A stretch of DNA of 64,000 bases, taken from the NCBI GenBank assembly GCA_963921935.1, contig OY998180.1, positions 42,842,811 to 42,906,810 of the forward strand. Reading direction: 5' to 3'. Below the pieces are notes generated by a model. It did not search any database. It saw nothing but the letters and a program-made list of their open reading frames with translations, and was not told the DNA's origin. Shown here piece after piece: positions 20,861 through 32,722 of the stretch. The stretch's first letter is position 1. The number at the start of each line of letters is the position of its first letter. Both the position numbers and the translations under genes were made by a program. Source of the DNA: Galeruca laticollis (Eukaryota; Arthropoda; Insecta; Coleoptera; Chrysomelidae).

Positions 20861-21339
20861 AATGTCGCTTTCCGCTTTCGTGATATAATATACTATTTCT
20901 TGACATCCAATGTAAATGAAATAAATCCTATATTCAGAAATTTTAGAAATATGCGAGAACAAACAAAGCGACAGAAAAAATAATTCAAGTATTCGAATCC
21001 CAGTTTTAGGCCACCCGCTTTATTCGAACCATGTTATGTTACCACAAAGTTAATTCGCATGGAATGTATCCCTGCATTGAAATTAAACGGTATTTACATT
21101 GTTGAAATCCTAATTTGGCTTTTTCCTGACCCGCCCTATTAAATGTATCCAAAGTTTAGATAAAAACTCACCATTTGGATAGATACTATTTTAAATGATA
21201 TTGTTTATAGATAATACCACATTGAATCAATATATTGTGGAATTATCTAGGAACAGTTAGTTTCATTTAAAACAGTAATATGAGTAGATTCCACAAAGTA
21301 AGAGTCGAGGTAGTAAATTTCATATTAAATATGAGGTCC
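20861..21339. other. No gene seen
   Basis: AT-rich, no repeat or coding signal that I can support. Confidence 0.5.
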
Positions 21340-21495
21340 CTGTAACAACCTTCAAACATATAACTGAAAATGTTGTTTTGAGGACAGTCCTTAAAGGCAC
21401 CATTGCATATATAATTACTAGGAGGACAGTCCTCAAAAACCCGAAAAGTCCTCAAAAGCACCACTTCATACCAAATAAAGTCCCCAAAGGAACCC

Positions 21496-21562
<67 letters not shown>
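21340..21562 (-). repeat. Interspersed repeat ending in (CA)n(TA)n
   Basis: Contains AGGACAGTCCT palindromic motifs (21380s, 21430s) and ends with GGAACCCTTACACACA then (TA)n. It is the inverted relative of 16588-16680. Confidence 0.6.
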
Positions 21563-21565
<3 letters not shown>

Positions 21566-21750
21566 GGTAGGGCACCACATACGGCACGGAACCTGGTGCC
21601 CAACCCCTAACAATTTTTAAAAAGATTTTGATAATATGCATATATGTAGGTCGAGAAGAGCTACATTTCAAAATATTTAAAAATATACAGATTGGTTCCA
21701 AGAATTTTGGCATATCAAAGTCATATTTTTTAAATGGAATACCCTGTATT
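21561..21750. repeat. Small MITE-like unit with TACAGGGT ends
   Basis: TACAGGGTAGGGC at 21561 and ATACCCTGTA near 21740 form a short terminal inverted pair about 190 bp apart, no coding capacity. TACAGGGT-type ends are common in mariner-derived MITEs. Too short to be certain. Confidence 0.35.
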
Positions 21751-22406
21751 TGCGAATTTAACGAAAAAAAAATAATGTATGTTTCTTAAGGATTACATAT
21801 ACCTATATTTTATGGTTTTCGAAATATGCCGGTTTTTCTCGAAATACAGTATGTCACAAAAAAAGAATAACGATAAAACGGGTAGGAATAAATGAAATTG
21901 CCTTGGATCAGCTGATTTGAAGCCTTTGGGCTACTATTTTCAATATTTAGGATTATGTATCAATGTTCCAAAAGTGGGAAATATTATGGACTTATGCTAA
22001 CTTGAGAAACATACTTATCTTAAATAGAGCTCCCGGTATTTTTGCATCCTATCCGATACAGTAAACGATTCTTTTTCAAACGGTATTGGAGTTCCCTATA
22101 GTCAAGTTTGGTATTTTTCACGTAATCAATAGGAAACATACTTAAAGTCAACTCTGTGTCTTTCTCTTATGTTATAAAAGAATAGTAGGCTATGTATTAT
22201 TCTAAGCGATGCCTGAAATATTAAAATTCAGTTTAAAATTGAAATTATTGAAACCAAATTATTCAATTTCATTACGTAATTAAAATAATAGACAACAGGA
22301 AAAAATAATTTGAATTAAATGTTACAACAAAAGAACAACATGAACAGAATACAATAAACAAGATCTAGCAATGACAATACACTTTTAAACAAACTCAAAC
22401 TAACAA

Positions 22407-23409
22407 CTAAAGAAGGTGTTCAAAATGATGGCCATCTTGTTCAATATACAATTGAACTGTTTTTAAAAAATTGTTTTCAACGTCTCTTAACATTTGAGGT
22501 GATACTGTTGCGAAACAGCTCTTATTCTCACTTTCATGTCATCTGGAGTGTTCGACTTGGTATTATAAACAATAGCTTTAGTGTAGCCCCATAAAAAAGA
22601 ATCAATAGGCGTTAAATTTGAGGATCTTGGTGCCCATTTATGCCGTCCACCTCTACCAATTCATTTTCGTGGAAATAACCTATTTAAACAATTTCTTAGT
22701 CTTAAACTAATATGGACCGAAGCATCATCTAAGTGGATCCACATTCTTTGTCTTACTACTAACGGAACGGAACAAAAGTTCAGGAAATTGACGCAGTAGA
22801 AACCTACGAAATTTTGCAGCATTTAAATTTCCATTAAAAAGTAAGGACCTATTACCTTAGATCCGACTATTCCTCCCCATACATTCAATGACCATCGTTT
22901 TTGATGGTCGAGTGTCCGAATATAGTGGGGATTTTCATCGCTATAGTAATGAAAATTATGTCTGTTCACTACACCATTACTATGGAATGTAACTTCATCA
23001 GTAAATATTACAAAAAAGTTTTTCAGTTACCGCCACCTGTTCCATTACCCATAAACAAAAATCTATCCGTTGATCAAAATCTTTATTGTAAAGTTCCTGG
23101 TATGTGATAAGGATATTTGTATTCTTTTATTACTGTGGATATGCTTCATATACTTATTCCTATTTCTTGACTAACTTGTCTTTGCCTTGTATGAGGATCT
23201 TCTACATGTGAACCAATTATTTGGAATTCCATATTCTCATTGCCTACAATCGTACCTTGTTTATTAGGTTTTTCATAAGATACACATCCAGTATTTCGAA
23301 ATGTGTTGAGCAACTTCTGAAAACTTTCCGTTTTCGGTTGGTTTCTTTCTAGACACTCAGTCAATACTAAAATCATGTCAATTCTTTCTTGCATTGAATA
23401 TGCGTTCAT
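22407..23409 (-). pseudogene. Mariner-like DDE transposase relic
   Basis: The N-terminus (87-residue frame 23146-23409) has a helix-turn-helix domain of the insect DUF4817 type: YSMQERIDMILVLTEC, FRNTGCVSYEKPNKQG, VSQEIGIS. After several breaks the catalytic part reads LNVWGGIVG, KVIGPYFLMEI, RMWIHLDDASVHISLRLRN (second Asp), GRGGRHKWAPRSSNLTPID (third acid region) and FLWGYTKAIVYNT, ending IEQDGHHFEHLL. Multiple stops and shifts make it dead. Terminal inverted repeats were not found. Confidence 0.78.
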
Positions 23410-23423
23410 TCTGAATATTATAA

Positions 23424-23425
<2 letters not shown>

Positions 23426-23460
<35 letters not shown>

Positions 23461-23545
23461 CCGTGCTGAAGAGGCAAATGAGCCAGAAACATGCATGTCC
23501 GCGGTTATCACTCTGTTTCAGTAGCCCTTTATTTTGCGTGAATTA

Positions 23546-23632
<87 letters not shown>

Positions 23633-23634
23633 AT
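23426..23634. repeat. (TA)n - conserved 87-bp core - (TA)n
   Basis: (TA)n at 23426-23459, then CCGTGCTGAAGAGGCAAATG through GAAACATGCATGTCC to TTTTGCGTGAATTACC, then a long (TA)n to 23634. The same core is at 37899, 46437 (inverted) and 46790, each time beside (TA)n. Confidence 0.85.
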
Positions 23635-25159
23635 ATTATAATATATTTAATGTTCTACTGTTTTTATAATTATGTATTATATGATTTTATTTGAAATTTG
23701 ATTATTAGATGCTGTTGTTACAATCGTGGTAGTAACTACACTAATGTGAAAACACCTTTATCACTGAATATAACCTATTTGAAATTTTGACAGGGATTGT
23801 CAAATTATTATGCCCGGCTCAGATGAATATGAAATTTTATATTCTGAAAGATAAATTACTACAAAATCGACTTACTCGCTCTTACCTCAGGGAGGGTACA
23901 AAGATTAAAAAAAATTAATAATTTAAATTTTAAATTTATAAATTTCTAAAGAATATTCCAAAATTGTCAATTATACTATTGCAAATCTATAGTGACTGCT
24001 TATTCAATATATTCTAAGACCATTAAATTATCTAATGACATCTACAATTTTTCTGTCACTGAAAATTAACTAAATGTCACTGATTATATCAAAAGTTTTA
24101 TAGGATCCAAAATTTTTCAAATTCAATGAAATAGGAGTTGAATTAATACCAAAGTGAGTTGGAATCAAAAATTATATATTATATACCATCAGATAACAAG
24201 TGAAAATGAATTATTATTCCCAAAATATAATAAAGAACAATAATCGTACTTTCTACGAACCTTAAAATTAAAAAAACAACCTATATACTAGAAGAACAAC
24301 CTAATTAACTACTTATTCTAAACGTTCAAATCGTCGAAAATTACACTTGACGTGTATAAATGTCAAATAACTATATGCGATAAAATTGTCTATTCAAAAA
24401 TTTTTCTCTTCTCTTCAGGTGAAATTTTATATATCTTTAACGTTAATTTTGTCAGTATTCAAAAATGTGATATAGATGCATCTATCTTAATTTTATTTAA
24501 AGGCCTGTTAATTCTTGAAAAATAATTTATAAAATCTGGACTGGACTCACCAACTAGGTATCAGGATCACTCGTTCTGATTCTAAGCACGTCTTTTAGAA
24601 TCGCCGGAACCACTTTTCTAAATTTATAATTTAGAACCCGGAAAAATCACTAACACTATTTCAATATAATTATTTAAGGAATTATTCACGCACTGATCTT
24701 ATCATGCTAATTATTATAATCTGATGCTATTTTAATATATCAATTACTATTATATTATTCAGCAAATTTGAGAGAACTCATATTAGATGTTCTCTCGAGA
24801 GGGGTTCAAAATCAACTAACTAAACTTTTTCCATAAAATAATTCTCTTCTCCTTTTTAAAAAAAAATACAAATTTATGTTTTCATATAACAAAAAGAGAT
24901 TTTCATTCTTTAATTCTAATTGTAATTTTGCTACCAGCGACATCTGTATTCTTTATTTAAAATCTTTATAAAATCTATGGGTCATTAAGTATCTTCTGCA
25001 TTATTGTCATTCGAAATTGTAATGTCAAATTTTATTTGCATATTGAATCTTTTAAATTATTTATAATACATTGTATATCACTAGTATTACATCCAAATAT
25101 GTACATTTTTCTTTATTTCAATGTTTTCTTTAGAATTTAGATAGAGTATACGTATTAAA
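23635..25159 (-). repeat. Family B 3' LTR
   Basis: Matches 27311-28861 throughout. On the minus strand it follows the polypurine tract (TTATTAGGGGGA) and starts near TTTAATACGTATAC, ending ATATTATAAT. The ends are not a standard TG..CA. Confidence 0.9.
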
Positions 25160-25171
25160 TCCCCCTAATAA
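25160..25171 (-). promoter_or_regulatory. Family B polypurine tract
   Basis: Minus strand TATTAGGGGGA immediately before the 3' LTR; the same motif stands at 44755-44766 before the element D LTR. Confidence 0.75.
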
Positions 25172-25388
25172 AAGAATGATAAATCGATTCTTGCATATAA
25201 TTATAATTTATCTTTCAAAATTGCCAAATATCATACTAATATCTTAGTAACATAATAATATCTTTCAAATAATTATCTCTAAAATTTATCTTCAGTCAAA
25301 TTAAACTATTATTCCTAATTCCTATAAAACTTCTTAAATCTACTATATCTATTAAAATTTCACGTAACATAATATCATTTGTTCCAAG

Positions 25389-26636
25389 TTAAGTATAATA
25401 TTTATATACCTGTTCTATGTTAAAAACTCCTCTTTCATTTCCCGTAATGGGGTCTAATAATTGGTAACTATTTTGTGCTCCTTCGTTACCTACTACATGA
25501 GGTCCCTCAAACGGTAGCAATAATTTTGCGCAACTATTCTCTGATCTTTTTGCAACTTGCAATGATCTTACAATCACCAATTCTCCTTTTTCAAAAACTG
25601 TCTTCTTTTTATTTTTTTGGTTCATCCTTTTAATATATTTTTTAGCTTGCTTCTGCAGTCTTTCATTCACCCTATTCAAAACATCTTCCTTTTCCAATTT
25701 TCGATTCACTATCCAATTTCTTTGGGGTATTGTGCCAGTAAATAAATATTCTGGGCATTCATTTGTAACACCATGAGGTATTTGGTTAAGGAATCTTTCT
25801 ACGTGATTTAAATTATTTTCCCATTGACAGTGATCCTGATTACATAAAATTCGTAAGTACTTGTTTATCTCTTTGATGTATCTCTCAGCTGGATTTGACG
25901 ATGGTTTCCTAATGCTAATAAAGTTCAACTTAATTTCTTGATTTTGACTAAATTTAGCTAGTTTTTCACTTTCAAAATAAGTTGCATGATCTAATATTAT
26001 TGTTTTTGGCGTTCCATATTTTTTAATGTACATTTTTAAAATCTCTATCACAGTTTTTGCATTGGTTCTTTTGCATGGGTAAACTTTAACAAATTTCGTA
26101 AAAATATCAGTGATAACAAATATGTGTTTATTCTCTTGTATGCTCGGTATTAAATTGCTTATGAAATCTATAGCAACAATTTGTAATGGCTTCTGTGCAA
26201 CTATTGATTTTGTCAAATTTTTATTGTGATAATTTTTTTCTTTTGCTAGTTGACATATGGCACACACTTTACAAATATTTTTGGCAATTGCTAAATCCTT
26301 TTTTGTTATATAGTTTTCTCTAGAAAGCATCCATAACTTCCTAGTCCCAACATGTCCATGTTCTTCATGTAAATTTTTCAAAATTTCCTTTGCATAATCT
26401 TGTGTAATTACAAATACTTCTCTATCTTCCAGACATTTATACCATATTTCCTCTATATTAATAGCATTATTTTTATAATTTGATTCCAAATTTTGTTGAT
26501 CTTTCCTAATTCTATCCAATGAATATAATCCTTCCTCTTGTAGCATTCTATTTATACCAATTTTATACTTTCTCCGTTCAAATGTGGTTTCTGTCTCTCT
26601 ACTTAAATTACTCCAGATAAATTTTCTTCTAGGCAT
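25389..26636 (-). CDS. pol: Family B integrase, intact, with remnant of RNase H end
   Basis: A 415-codon open frame. The first ~10 residues derive from gag-side sequence; SNLSRETETTFERRKYKIG corresponds to the ADALSRE tail of RNase H in family A. Then comes a complete integrase: HEEHGHVGTRKLW and CKVCAICQLAK (HHCC zinc domain, residues ~88-135), VAIDFISN, ILDHATYF and NPAERYIKE (DDE core; 34 residues between second Asp and Glu), and a C-terminal domain with LLPFEGPHVVGNEGAQNSY (GPF/Y type). It ends GVFNIEQVYKYYT. It overlaps the gag ORF by 34 nt in another frame, exactly at the deletion junction. Integration function is plausible if the protein is made. Confidence 0.9.
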   Translation of the reverse strand: MPRRKFIWSNLSRETETTFERRKYKIGINRMLQEEGLYSLDRIRKDQQNLESNYKNNAINIEEIWYKCLEDREVFVITQDYAKEILKNLHEEHGHVGTRKLWMLSRENYITKKDLAIAKNICKVCAICQLAKEKNYHNKNLTKSIVAQKPLQIVAIDFISNLIPSIQENKHIFVITDIFTKFVKVYPCKRTNAKTVIEILKMYIKKYGTPKTIILDHATYFESEKLAKFSQNQEIKLNFISIRKPSSNPAERYIKEINKYLRILCNQDHCQWENNLNHVERFLNQIPHGVTNECPEYLFTGTIPQRNWIVNRKLEKEDVLNRVNERLQKQAKKYIKRMNQKNKKKTVFEKGELVIVRSLQVAKRSENSCAKLLLPFEGPHVVGNEGAQNSYQLLDPITGNERGVFNIEQVYKYYT

Positions 26637-27142
26637 CTTCCTAGTTCTTGAACTTCTTCTACCACCTGCTTGTTTGTATCTTCCCTGATTTTAATGCCAA
26701 TTTCTTGAATTTCCATGCGCAAATTTTCCTTCTGGCCCTTCATATCCTCTTTCACCTTTTCAATTTTCTTTCTAAATTCATTATTTTCTTCCCTAATTTT
26801 CTTAATCTCCTTTAAATTTTCAATTTTTCCTTCTTCTATTTTCTTTTCCAGCCTGTCCATGTTTCCTGTGATATTGTTAATATCCCCCTTAATCTCCTCC
26901 CTCATTGGATACATATCTCCTCGCATATTCTTTTCCATACTATTCATATCTGCCCTATTTTCTTCAAATTTCCTATTCATATTCTCATTCATTTTCAAAA
27001 GAAATTGTTGCATCCAATGATCATTGCTATTTGTTCCTCCTTGGGGTTCCCGTCTACTATCCTCCTGTTCTTCCCTTTCTTCATCGGATCCACTTTCAAC
27101 TCCTACCTGTTTACCATCTCTTAACGTCATTCTTTGTTCCAT
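26603..27142 (-). CDS. gag: Family B gag N-terminal fragment
   Basis: ATG-started 179 residues. Starts MEQRMTLRDGKQVGVESGSD like family A gag. Residues ~45-165 are a strongly charged coiled-coil (MNRKFEENRADMNSMEKN, EEIKGDINNITGNMDRLEKK). The capsid region is absent. The frame runs across the deletion junction into ENLSGVI and stops. Confidence 0.8.
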   Translation of the reverse strand: MEQRMTLRDGKQVGVESGSDEEREEQEDSRREPQGGTNSNDHWMQQFLLKMNENMNRKFEENRADMNSMEKNMRGDMYPMREEIKGDINNITGNMDRLEKKIEEGKIENLKEIKKIREENNEFRKKIEKVKEDMKGQKENLRMEIQEIGIKIREDTNKQVVEEVQELGRCLEENLSGVI

Positions 27143-27219
27143 CGTAAATATTTAAATTTTTTTTTATAATAATGTCAATAAATTTTTAATATTTTTATAA
27201 TTATATGCACAGTTTTAAT

Positions 27220-27309
27220 CACCCCACGTTTTGGGTGACAATTATTATAATGTTAACGTCAACCTAATTATCAAGAAAAATTCTTAATTCGCCACACGTT
27301 GGGCCGCCA
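27220..27309 (-). promoter_or_regulatory. Family B primer-site region, two motifs
   Basis: Next to the LTR, minus strand 27309 to 27291 reads TGGCGGCCCAACGTGTGGC, one inserted base from the tRNA-Lys-type TGGCGCCCAACGTGGGGC. A second, TGTCACCCAAAACGTGGGG, lies at 27220-27240. Confidence 0.72.
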
Positions 27310-27310
27310 A

Positions 27311-28855
27311 ATTATAATATTTTTAATGTACTACTGTTTTTATAATTATGTATTATATGATTTTATTTGAAATTTGATTATTAGATGCTGTTGTTACAAT
27401 CGTGGTAGTAACTACACTAATGTGAAAACACCTTTATCTCTGAATATAACCTATTTGAAATTTTGACAGGAATTGTCAAATTATTATGCCCGGCTCAGAT
27501 GAATATGAAATTTTATATTCTGAAAGATAAATTACTACAAAATCGACTTACTCGCTCTTACCTCAGGGAGGGTTCAAAGATTAAAAAAAATTAATAATTT
27601 AAATTTTAAATTTATAAATTTCCAAAGAATATTCCAAAATTGTCAATTATACTATTGCAAATCTATAGTGACTGCTTGTTCAATATATTCTAAGACCATT
27701 AAATTATCTAATGACATCTACAATTTTTCTGTCACTGAAAATTAACTAAATGTCACTGATTATATCAAAAGTTTTATAGGATCCAAAATTTTTCAAATTC
27801 AATGAAATAGGAGTTGAATTAATACCAAAGTGAGTTAGAATCAAAAATTATATATTATATACCATCAGATAACAAGTGAAAATGAATTATTATTCCCAAA
27901 ATATAATAAAGAACAATAATCGTACTTTCTACGAACCTTAAAATTAAAAAAACAACCTATATACTAGAAGAACAACCTAATTAACTACTTATTCTAAACG
28001 TTCAAATCGTCGAAAATTACACTTGACGTGTATAAATGTCAAATAACTATATGCGATAAAATTGTCTATTCAAAAAATTTTCTCTTCTCTTCAGGTGAAA
28101 TTTTATATATACATTTAACGTTAATTTTGTCAGTATTCAAAAATGTGATATAGATGCATCTATCTTAATTTTATTTAAAGGCCTGTTAATTCTTGAAAAA
28201 TAATTTATAAAATCTGGACTGGACTCACCAACTAGGTATCAGGATCACTCGTTCTGATTCTAAGCACGTCTTTTAGAATCGCCGGAACCACTTTTCTAAA
28301 TTTATAATTTAGAACCCGGAAAAATCACTAACACTATTTCAATATAATTATTTAAGGAATTATTCACGCACTGATCTTATCATGCTAATTATTATAATCT
28401 GATGCTATTTTAATATATCAATTACTATTATATTATTCAGCAAATTTGAGAGAACTCATATTAGATGTTCTCTCGAGAGGGGTTCAAAATCAACTAACTA
28501 AACTTTTTCCATAAAATAATTCTCTTCTCCTTTGGTTACCAAAGAATTCCTTTTTTTTTTAAAAAAAAATACAAATTTATGTTTTCATATAACAAAAAGA
28601 GATTTTCATTCTTTAATTCTAATTGTAATTTTGCTACCAGCGACATCTGTATTCTTTTTTTAAAATCTTTATAAAATCTATGTATCATTAAGTATCTTCT
28701 GCATTATTGTCATTCGAAATTGTAATGTCAAATTTTATTTGCATATTGAATCTTTTAAATTATTTATAATACATTGTATATCACTAGTATTACATCCAAA
28801 TATGTACATTTTTCTTTATTTCAATGTTTTCTTTAGAATTTAGATAGAGTATATG

Positions 28856-28861
<6 letters not shown>
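27311..28861 (-). repeat. Family B 5' LTR
   Basis: Direct repeat of 23635-25159, with an additional TGGTTACCAAAGAATTCC segment and longer T/A run near 28535-28570. The outer edge dissolves into (TA)n at 28861. Confidence 0.9.
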
Positions 28862-28930
<69 letters not shown>

Positions 28931-28939
28931 ATATATATA
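28861..28939. repeat. (TA)n microsatellite
   Basis: About 78 bp of TA repeats between the family B LTR and a PLE-like terminal fragment. Confidence 0.95.
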
Positions 28940-29168
28940 AAAAGATTGGAAGTCTTTGCTGACCAGTTAGGAAAAAATTGGCAAAAATATTGGGGTAGCA
29001 GCAAATAAAAGTACACTCTTTATAATATTTCCAAGCTTTCGGAAACGTTTATTTCCATCATCAGGGAGCACTACAAAAAATCACAAAAACGTTACAACAA
29101 CTAAATGCGACCAACACCACAATCCGCCAAGCCAAAACAACCCCGACCAATCGCAAAATCTCTCGCTC

Positions 29169-29171
<3 letters not shown>
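28940..29171 (-). repeat. PLE-like terminal repeat fragment with hammerhead-like core
   Basis: On the minus strand CTGATGATGG...CCGAAAGC (about 29030-29065) has the CUGAUGA and GAAA boxes of a hammerhead ribozyme with a GGAAA/TTTCC stem II between. Such motifs are known in terminal repeats of Penelope-like elements. The neighbouring segment (AGTCTTTGCTGACCAGTTAGG) resembles 46936-47015. (TA)n on both sides. No ORF. Confidence 0.5.

Positions 29172-29211
<40 letters not shown>
29172..29211. repeat. (TA)n microsatellite
   Basis: 40 bp of TA repeats. Confidence 0.95.
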
Positions 29212-29214
<3 letters not shown>

Positions 29215-29674
29215 CACATACAGGTTGTCCCACCATGGTAGTGACATGTGTTGATAATACATTTTATATTTAATTACTTAAGTGGAACTTGTATTTGTGA
29301 AACACAATATTTCTGATTGTGATGAGAAATTTGTTAGTGTACGTCCTACACCAAGCTGAGAAACTCGCGATAACGTCTTACACAAGTCTTCGGGAATCAG
29401 AAATAAGAATTATGTCAGCTAAAAAATTATTATCATTTGAAAAGAAAGTGGTAGATTCAATACAATTGCGTTATTAATATTTTATCAGTTAATTTCCATT
29501 GAATAAAATCCAATATTGATATATTTTGTTCAACATTTTCTACATTTTTATCAACAAGTTCATTCATACTTCTTGTAAATGTCGCATTTGCTCTGTCAGC
29601 TCTTGTCTACCAATTTAAAGTTTATATTACGTACACAAACTACTTCTGAAAGATTTGTCACAATATACTTTCCA
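29212..29674. other. No gene seen
   Basis: AT-rich unique-looking DNA between a microsatellite and the Helitron start. Confidence 0.5.
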
Positions 29675-30163
29675 TCTATATATATATAAAAGAAAGTCGT
29701 GTTAGTTACTCCACTTATAACTCAAGAACGGCTGAACCGATTTAGCTGAAAATTGGCAGGGAGGTAGTTTAGAGCCAGGAGAAGGACATAGGATACTTTT
29801 TATCCCGTTCGACAGCATTCCCATAGGATACTTTTTATCCCGTTCGACAGCATTCCCGTGTGACTTGACATGAAACGTCAGTCACTATAAAACGTGATAT
29901 AACAAAAAAGAATCAGACTTGGAATAACAAAACGCAAATGACAGCTATGTAATTGACGTATAATGACAGCTATGTAATGACGTATGGATGACAATTTGAT
30001 ATTTGTAAGAAATCAATAATAAAACTATTTCTATTAAATAAATAATTAACAATTATAATGTAATGATAGTGCCATTGCCCATTCGTATAAACAGTGAAGT
30101 GAACTATAAAACTCGGTATGGTTGAAAATTTGAGTTTCTAGGTGAAGTGAAGTTTAATTAATA

Positions 30164-30730
30164 ATGCCGCGACCAAGACGATCGAATCTTTCCCGACAAA
30201 GCCGTGATGCAAGAAGAATACGAAATACTGCAAATGAAAGGAGTGAAGAAGAACAAGAAATTGCACGTGAACAGCGCCGCGATAGTATGGCTCGACTTCG
30301 TGCTTCTCAATCACGAGAGCAAATTGAAGCAGCCCGTGAAACAGCTCGGTTGGCAATGCAGAATCGTCGAGCGAACAACAGAGGTCAACAAATGGATAAT
30401 TTGCGACGCAGAACAAGATATTTATCAAGTGCTGATTTGAATCGAGCAGCGTTTCAATACGATTGCAGCAATGATTACAGCTTGCATCCTAGCGTTTGCA
30501 TTGGGCAAATGGACGTAGTATTGTGGTGCATTAAAGTTTACCGGAGAAACGCCTGGATTTTGCTGCCTTCATGGTAAAGTGAAATTGCCATTGTTGACTC
30601 CGCCACCTGAGCCATTGTATTCATTGCTTTGTGGCGAAACACAAGAATCACGCCACTTTCTTGCAAATACTCAAAAATACAATGGTTGTTTCCAGATGAC
30701 GTCATTTGGGGCAGATATTATCGAAGAACG
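30164..30730 (+). pseudogene. Helitron replicase N-terminal region
   Basis: ATG at 30164: an Arg-rich head (RSNLSRQSRDARRIRNTANE, ARETARLAMQNRRANNRGQ), then LNRAAFQYDCSNDYSLHPSV and CIGQMDVV, typical of insect Helitron proteins. A frame break near 30530-30580 separates GKVKLPLLTPPPEPLYSLL and YNGCFQMTSFGADI. Family members continue into the Rep endonuclease, which is missing here. Confidence 0.8.
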
Positions 30731-30778
30731 AGGATTTAATCCGACATTTAAGGTATTTATTTTTGTACTTATATAGTA

Positions 30779-31075
30779 ATGATAGGAAAATTCAAAGGTG
30801 AGGAAGTTCTCATTCCGAGGATACCGATGATCCCAACCGATATGCCGTTTGAATTTAAAAGACTTCAATTTCCGATACGTCTTGCATTTGCCATGACCAT
30901 CAACAAATCACAAGGCCAATCCTTAAAAGTTTGTGGTTTAAATCTAGAACATTCATGTTTTTCCCATGGTCAATTATACGTGGCATGTTCACGGGTCGGA
31001 AGACCATCTGCGTTGTTTGTTTTTGCGCCTGATAATAAAACAAAAAATGTCGTGTATCACAAGGTACTTAAATGA
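30779..31075 (+). pseudogene. Helitron Pif1-type helicase, C-terminal end
   Basis: 98 codons with FPIRLAFAMTINKSQGQSLK and SHGQLYVACSRVG, the final motifs of Pif1/RecD-type helicases as found at Helitron C-termini. Walker A and B motifs are gone. It ends near the Helitron 3' hairpin, as usual for the family. Confidence 0.85.
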
Positions 31076-31218
31076 AGAGCAACCTATGTACTAAAATACA
31101 GAAATAATTATGAATGATTAATGTAGGTATTTAATTTTTTTTGTATTTTTTCCAATTAAAAAAAAAGTCTGCTTATTTGTTGCCATTAAGGCGGAACAAA
31201 GTTCGCCGGGTCAGCTAG

Positions 31219-32722
31219 TATTTTTATAATTTCATTGTATCGTAAAATTTTGTGGTATGTTTTATTATGAATGTCAGTAGAGAATGAAGTATACAGCGTG
31301 TTATTTGTCGATAGATGGATCTAACGTGTGAGAATGGAGGACGAACTGTGTCGCTGCTTGTCGAATGTAGATGATAACGACTTGTGTATTTATCCAATTA
31401 TATTCTCCATGTGATATGTACAAAAGCTATGCAGATGTTGAGTGAACCTCCAGGATTTTTACCGTCACATAGTTCTGTTTGGCTGTTAGTTTTGCAGAGG
31501 GCTGAAAGTATAATTTATAGAATTATGTGAGAATGTTTATGATGTTTTGGGGTTTGACAGTAAATGACATTTATTAAAATAGAAATGTATGCAAACAATC
31601 CTTTAAAATTTAGGTAGCTAAGTTAGGATGGAGTTTGTTGAAAAGAAAAACTAGGTACTTGACATAATCTTTTTTCCAAAGGAGAAAAAATAGAAAATAG
31701 ATTGGATACGATTAAAATATTGAAAATTAACCACACTAAAGTCAATACGAATAATATAATGAATATAATTCAAAAATAAAACAGTATATTTAAAAGATAT
31801 GAAATATTTTTCAATGATGGAAGGTTGATGAAGATATACAGGAGATTGATTTAAGACAGTTATTATACATAAATAAAACATATTTAGAAGATTTTGAACA
31901 ATGGGAGAATAATTTGAGAATATAATAAATAATCTAGAAAATAAAACATCATATTGAAAAGTGAGATAAAATATTTTGGAATGATGGAAGGTTGGTGAAG
32001 AAATACATGAGAGTAACGTAACACATCTAATATATACAAATAAAATAGATTCAGAAGATATTGAGGAAAGAGGAGAGTAATTTGAGAAAGGTCTGGATAA
32101 TTTTATAGAAGTTTCGTAGTTGTGTAAATTTTTTTATTTTTCTTAGATCATATGACATCGAATTTTTTTTTGGTAATTGTAATTTTAACATATTTCCTTT
32201 ATAAGGTAATTTTAGTATTGAAAAAATAGTCCAAAACAAAGATCTTTGTTTGAGGAATACAAAAAGAAGCAGTTCCTGTATATCAAAAGGTGAGAGATTT
32301 AATTAATAAATTGAGATTAAAGTAGTAAAAAGATTGAATATAATAAATTTCGGTTGAACAAAAGAAATTACAATACAGGGTGTTTCTTTAATTAGAATTT
32401 AAAACATAAATATATAATTGTAAAATTGTAACAAATTTGAATTTAATTAAAAAAAACAAAAGACATAATTTAATACTGCCATTTTTTTAAGAACTGACTC
32501 CCTGTAAATAAGAGATTTTGTATAGAGCCGGAGCAAATATATTTTCATATTTTTTTTATGGTAATTTCAATAAGGTCTGAATAATTTTATTAAATTTTAC
32601 TTGCCTATTAATGGTAAGTTGGCGTCCTATAACTTTTACGTAAATAGTATACATCTTATTCATCTAAATTGAATTTAAAAAAATAAATTGTATACGTACA
32701 ATAGTTATAATTCTAACAAATT
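31219..32722 (+). repeat. Probable 5' LTR of element C
   Basis: 32305-32697 repeats at 37514-37898, so at least this part is LTR. It ends just before the primer-site array at 32723. The start is not defined; the segment from 31219 may be LTR or flank. It includes a two-unit tandem repeat of ~160-180 bp (about 31790-31930 and 31960-32090; shared AATGATGGAAGGTTG and AATTTGAGAA blocks). Confidence 0.65.

Larger units (their letters stand above)
23635..28861 (-). mobile_element. Family B LTR retrotransposon with large internal deletion
   Basis: Two direct LTRs (23635-25159 and 27311-28861) bracket only ~2.15 kb of internal sequence: leader, partial gag and the end of pol. The gag C-terminus, protease, RT and most of RNase H are missing. 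The LTRs differ at about a dozen visible places, plus a ~23-bp length difference near 28535-28560, so insertion looks fairly recent. Both outer edges merge into (TA)n tracts, hiding any target duplication. It must rely on a relative for reverse transcriptase. Confidence 0.9.
29675..31218 (+). mobile_element. Non-autonomous Helitron with both termini
   Basis: 5' end TCTATATATATATAAAAG after an A; 3' end GGGTCAGCTAG before a T, so it sits between A and T as Helitrons do. Just before the 3' CTAG is a hairpin (GGCGGAACAAAGTTCGCC, 31191-31208). Inside are the N-terminal and C-terminal ends of a Helitron replicase-helicase with the Rep (HUH) domain and most of the helicase deleted. A 39-bp unit (ATAGGATACTTTTTATCCCG...) is tandemly duplicated at about 29788-29862. 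Confidence 0.9.
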
